This document shows positions 61,128 through 64,000 of a stretch of 64,000 nucleotides of DNA, in pieces. Origin of the DNA: an uncultured Myxococcales bacterium. GTDB lineage: Bacteria > Myxococcota_A > UBA9042. The notes under the pieces are model-generated. The model did no database searches. It was given only the letters and a program-made list of their open reading frames with translations, and was not told where the DNA came from. A program made the translations under genes and the position numbers. The DNA lies in contig CAIMLR010000015.1 in assembly GCA_903842345.1 (NCBI GenBank), forward strand, positions 35,893-99,892. The letters are read 5' to 3'. Numbering within the stretch: the first letter of the stretch is position 1; each line of letters begins with the position of its first letter.

Positions 61128-62606
61128 ATGCGCCGCTTTTCTGCTCCTAATCTGGCGCACTTGTCGTGCCTGCTGGTCCCGTTGTTGCTGCAGTGCGCGG
61201 CGGCGACGGCTTGGGCGGAAGTGGGCGCTGCGGCGCCGCGGCCGGATGAACAGTTCGACGTGATGAACCTGCTCGACGAGCACGGCTTGCACGACATGGA
61301 CAACGAGCGCTGGAATGCCTACGGCCAGTTCACCTACGCATCCGTCTGGAAAGCGCCGTTCGACGCGAAGTACACGAACCTGAACGGGAGCGCGAACTCG
61401 CTTTCAACGGAAGGCGAGCGCTCCTTCGCGGGCACACTGACGGCCTTCCTGGGCGTGCGGCTGTGGCGGAACGCGGAGGCGTATTTTGTGCCCGAGGTCA
61501 TCTCCGAGCGCGCGCTGTCGAACCTGCGCGGCCTGGGCGGCGCGGTGCAGATTTGGGAGCTGCAGAAGACCGGTACGGAGACGCCGCAGATTTACCGATC
61601 GCGCGCCTACATCACGCAGATGTTCAACCTCGGCGGCGAGCGCGAGCAGCTGATCTCCGATCCAATGCGGCTCGGACGCGTTGTCGATCGCCGGCGGATT
61701 GTGCTCGTGGTGGGCAACTTCAGCGTGCTGGACTTCATGGACAAGAACACGTTCGCCGGCGACCTGCGGCGGCAATTCTTCAACATGGCGTTCATGACGC
61801 ACACGGCCTACGACTTTGCCTCGGACGCGCGCGGCTACTCGTGGGGCGCGCTGGCGGAGTTCTATTGGGACGATTGGACCGTGCGCATGGCGCGGATGGC
61901 GCCGCCGGATCATCCCAATCAGCTGGAGTTGGACCTGCGCCTCGGGACGTACTACGGCGACCAGATTGAGCTGGAGCACCGCCACACGCTTCTGGGCCAG
62001 GAAGGTGCGGTCAAGCTGCTGGCGTATCACAACCGGCTGCTGACCGGGCGGTTCACCGATGCGGTCGCGGCGATTCAAGCGGACCCAAACAAGAATGCCG
62101 CCAAGTGCGAGGGCTTCAACTACGGCTCGACCAACGCCGGGGCGCCCGATCTCTGCTGGGCGCGCAAACCGGACGACAAGTACGGCGTCGGCGTGAATCT
62201 GGAGCAGCACCTGACGGACGACATTGGCGTGTTCCTGCGCGGCATGATTTCGGACGGCCAGACGGAGGTGTACGCGTACACGTCCACGGATCGCTCACTG
62301 TCGTTTGGCGTCCTGGCGGGCGGCACGCTGTGGCATCGGAAGAACGATACGCTTGGCCTCGGCGGCAACTTCGGTTGGATTTCTGCGGCCCACGCGGAAT
62401 ACCTGCGGCTGGGCGGTGTCGACGGCTTCATCGGCGACGGCGGCTTGCGGCAAGCGAGCGAGGCCGTGGGCGAAGTCTTCTACTCTTTCGCCGCGCTGAG
62501 CGACTTGTGGCTGTCGGCGGACTATCAGCTGATCGTCAATCCCGCGTTCAATGCCGACCGCGGGCCGGTGCATCTCTTTGGGCTGAGGGCACATGCGGAA
62601 TTCTAG
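61128..62606 (+). CDS. OprB-like carbohydrate porin
   Basis: ATG 61,128 gives a signal peptide ending near TAWA. The mature 460-residue protein has amphipathic beta strands with Trp/Tyr at the ends ('WNAYGQFTYASVWKAPF', 'GYSWGALAEFYWDDW', 'EFYW' repeats) as in OprB, and an 'ARGYSWG...DW' element found in carbohydrate-selective porins. It would let sugars through the outer membrane. It ends with the typical aromatic C-terminus (AEF). The last 14 bases overlap the next gene. Confidence 0.78.
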   Translation: MRRFSAPNLAHLSCLLVPLLLQCAAATAWAEVGAAAPRPDEQFDVMNLLDEHGLHDMDNERWNAYGQFTYASVWKAPFDAKYTNLNGSANSLSTEGERSFAGTLTAFLGVRLWRNAEAYFVPEVISERALSNLRGLGGAVQIWELQKTGTETPQIYRSRAYITQMFNLGGEREQLISDPMRLGRVVDRRRIVLVVGNFSVLDFMDKNTFAGDLRRQFFNMAFMTHTAYDFASDARGYSWGALAEFYWDDWTVRMARMAPPDHPNQLELDLRLGTYYGDQIELEHRHTLLGQEGAVKLLAYHNRLLTGRFTDAVAAIQADPNKNAAKCEGFNYGSTNAGAPDLCWARKPDDKYGVGVNLEQHLTDDIGVFLRGMISDGQTEVYAYTSTDRSLSFGVLAGGTLWHRKNDTLGLGGNFGWISAAHAEYLRLGGVDGFIGDGGLRQASEAVGEVFYSFAALSDLWLSADYQLIVNPAFNADRGPVHLFGLRAHAEF

Positions 62607-63474
62607 GACCATCCGCGCCTTTTGCGTCACCGCCCTGCTCTGCGTGGCCACGCCGGCGTTCGCCGCAGACGGTTACCTCGCCCAGCGCTTTGACCCAGCG
62701 CCTGCGGGTGCTGGCTGGCTCACGCAAGACAGCTTGAAGCTCTCGGGCGGCTTGGGCGGTGCGGTCGCTCTGACAACTGGGTACACCCACACTTCAGCGG
62801 CCGGCCTGACTACGGCGCCGATCTTCAGCGACTTCGCCCGCGCCAACATCGGTTTCGCCGCAACTTACAGCCGCTACCGCCTTTCTTTTGACCTCGCCAG
62901 CCCCGTGTACGTCCGCGGCAGCGCGCCGAACATGGACATTGCCTCGCATCCGGACACCATCCTCGACGTCCGCATTGGCGTGGACGCGCGCATCTGGGGC
63001 GACGTCAATGGGCCGTTCCGCGTCGGCGCCGGAGCGCAGGTGTTCGTGCCGTCCGCCGATCGCTCGGACTACATGAGCGACGGTACGTACCGCGGACAGC
63101 TGCGCGTTCTCGCGGCGGGTGACATCGGCCACTGGGTGTACGCGGCGAACGTCGGCCTGCACATTCGACCGCTCATGGGCCACGAACTTGTGTACGGCGC
63201 GGCGACAGGCTGGCGGCTACCCGTCGGCGAGACGCAGGCCGCGGTTGTGATCGGCGCGGAATGCAGCGCCGCGCAGCAGTTGCAGGCCGTCGCTCACAGC
63301 ATGACGGACGCGCTGCTGACGGGTCGGCTGGAGCTGCCCAGCAAGAACGGCCACTTGTTGCGACTGAAGATCGGCGGCGGGCTGAACGCGGACATCTCCG
63401 GCGGGCTGGGCTGGCGCGCGGTCATCGGGATGGAAGTCGTGGGGCTGGCGACGGCGGACACGCCGGCGGACTGA
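62593..63474 (+). CDS. Outer-membrane beta-barrel protein (293 aa)
   Basis: The gene overlaps the porin gene by 14 nt and has a signal peptide (MRNSRTIRAF, core, cleavage at AFA). The mature protein starts 'YLAQRFDPAPAGAGWL', the N-terminal element of OmpA-type barrels in Myxococcota, followed by about ten beta strands, but there is no OmpA C-terminal peptidoglycan-binding domain. The role may be a channel or surface protein. Co-translation with the porin suggests a partnership. Confidence 0.7.
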   Translation: MRNSRTIRAFCVTALLCVATPAFAADGYLAQRFDPAPAGAGWLTQDSLKLSGGLGGAVALTTGYTHTSAAGLTTAPIFSDFARANIGFAATYSRYRLSFDLASPVYVRGSAPNMDIASHPDTILDVRIGVDARIWGDVNGPFRVGAGAQVFVPSADRSDYMSDGTYRGQLRVLAAGDIGHWVYAANVGLHIRPLMGHELVYGAATGWRLPVGETQAAVVIGAECSAAQQLQAVAHSMTDALLTGRLELPSKNGHLLRLKIGGGLNADISGGLGWRAVIGMEVVGLATADTPAD

Positions 63475-63690
63475 ACGTGCTGACCTCTGTCCAACACCAA
63501 CTTCTTCCAGTCAGACCTGTTGCATTTCGCACTGGATCCGCGAGCCTGCACCTCCGGTGGCGCACCGCGGATGAAAGCGATTTGATCTCGAACTTCGGTC
63601 GGAGTGGATAGTTGCCGGAACGAAACGAGGTAGTTGGCGAACTCGGCCCGACGCTCGGTCACGGAGGCCTGGCAACCCGACCAGGAGCGC

Positions 63691-63733
63691 CGCAAAAAAC
63701 GCCATCGGCCGCAGCGGGTGCCACGGCCGATGG
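63691..63733 (-). terminator. Rho-independent terminator of the 63,987 gene
   Basis: On the minus strand CCATCGGCCG (63,733-63,724) pairs perfectly with CGGCCGATGG (63,711-63,702), followed by CGTTTTTTG. It ends the small membrane protein's mRNA. The stretch 63,475-63,690 before it holds no gene I can support. Confidence 0.85.
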
Positions 63734-63750
63734 GGCAGCCGGAGCTGCGG

Positions 63751-63987
63751 CTACTTGTTGGCTTTGCGCTGGCTCTTGTGCGCGACCGGCTGCTGCACGC
63801 TGTCCTTGAGCGCGTTGACGATCGGGCCCGGCTGCGGATTGGCGTTGGCCGGCAGCTCGATCGGCGCCTTGAGACCGTTCAACGCCGCGCTGCTTTGCGC
63901 CTTGAACACGGTCTTTTCCAGGACCATCAGGATCCCGACAAAGGCCAGCCCGACAAACAGGATGACGCCAGGCGCGAAGAAGAGCAT
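63751..63987 (-). CDS. Small membrane protein (78 aa), maybe 5' extended
   Basis: One hydrophobic helix (about 5-25) is followed by a polar, Pro/Lys-rich C-terminus. No family is recognised. The frame upstream of ATG 63,987 is open to the window edge and lacks a strong ribosome binding site, so the true start may lie outside. A strong terminator follows the stop. Confidence 0.5.
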   Translation of the reverse strand: MLFFAPGVILFVGLAFVGILMVLEKTVFKAQSSAALNGLKAPIELPANANPQPGPIVNALKDSVQQPVAHKSQRKANK

Positions 63988-64000
63988 CGAGAGAGCAAGC

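Noticed and set aside
59141..61303. Minus-strand frame of 720 codons antisense to the GT-C gene
   Set aside because: Shadow of a confirmed + strand membrane protein gene; Arg/Gln-rich low complexity.

Overview
This is one high-GC chromosomal window in two parts: the right-hand portion of a tail-gene-bearing prophage (1 to about 15.61 kb), and a stretch of host housekeeping and envelope genes (15.61-64 kb). The host looks like a Myxococcota-type (former Deltaproteobacteria) Gram-negative. Reasons: outer-membrane beta-barrel proteins in pairs, secreted lipoproteins with long Asp/Ala/Thr linkers, a tail-anchored Ser/Thr kinase of the myxobacterial layout, a protein ending in Cys + transmembrane helix + Arg tail (MYXO-CTERM-like), and a very large multi-PAS/GAF hybrid kinase. 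This placement is an inference from gene content; no 16S gene is present.

Prophage (1-15,609). All genes are on the + strand and tightly packed, often with stop/start overlaps. In order: a gene cut by the window edge, tape measure protein, two minor tail proteins, a large hub/tip protein, further tail or adhesin proteins, a membrane-anchored coiled-coil protein (possible holin or spanin), HTH proteins, a 466-nt A+T-richer regulatory gap, a pentapeptide-repeat protein, a run of small genes with coupled starts (HTH/excisionase type, DUF6908-like), a Cys-rich lipoprotein, a Xis-like HTH protein and a tyrosine integrase. The integrase ends 60 nt from the 3' end of a tRNA-Arg(TCT), the expected attachment site. 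Capsid and terminase genes and the other att site must lie left of the window. No endolysin or classical repressor is visible.

Host region. typA/bipA; a Tat-lipoprotein DsbA/FrnE-like oxidoreductase; a glutathione S-transferase; a three-gene, translationally coupled signalling operon (REC-adenylate/guanylate cyclase, REC-HD-GYP, and a 1998-aa hybrid kinase with HPt); class I fumarase; a Bax-inhibitor-1 protein; a PilT paralogue with a degenerate active site; a PhaR-like regulator; the operon yebC-lipoprotein-tyrS-nudL; a RibBA-type protein whose RibB half looks inactive; an amine-oxidase/UGM-like flavoprotein, a GT2 glycosyltransferase and a NodB deacetylase in one run; yqeY; a beta-helix protein; a lipoprotein coupled to a GH13 amylase lipoprotein; a Ser/Thr kinase; rpoZ; a lytic transglycosylase; a HEAT-like protein; greA-tsaE; a secreted DUF2225-like protein; galU; an outer-membrane beta-barrel pair; a flippase-like membrane protein; a double-hotdog thioesterase; an M23 peptidase; a GT-C-like membrane protein; an OprB-like porin with a second barrel protein; and a small membrane protein at the right edge.

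The main points for follow-up are the cyclase/HD-GYP/hybrid-kinase operon, the degenerate PilT and RibB domains, the lipid-linked-sugar gene set, the prophage lipoprotein carrying a host-style Cys-rich module, and a shared promoter pattern (TTGnnn, 16-18 nt, TA-rich -10) that in some cases implies leaderless mRNAs.
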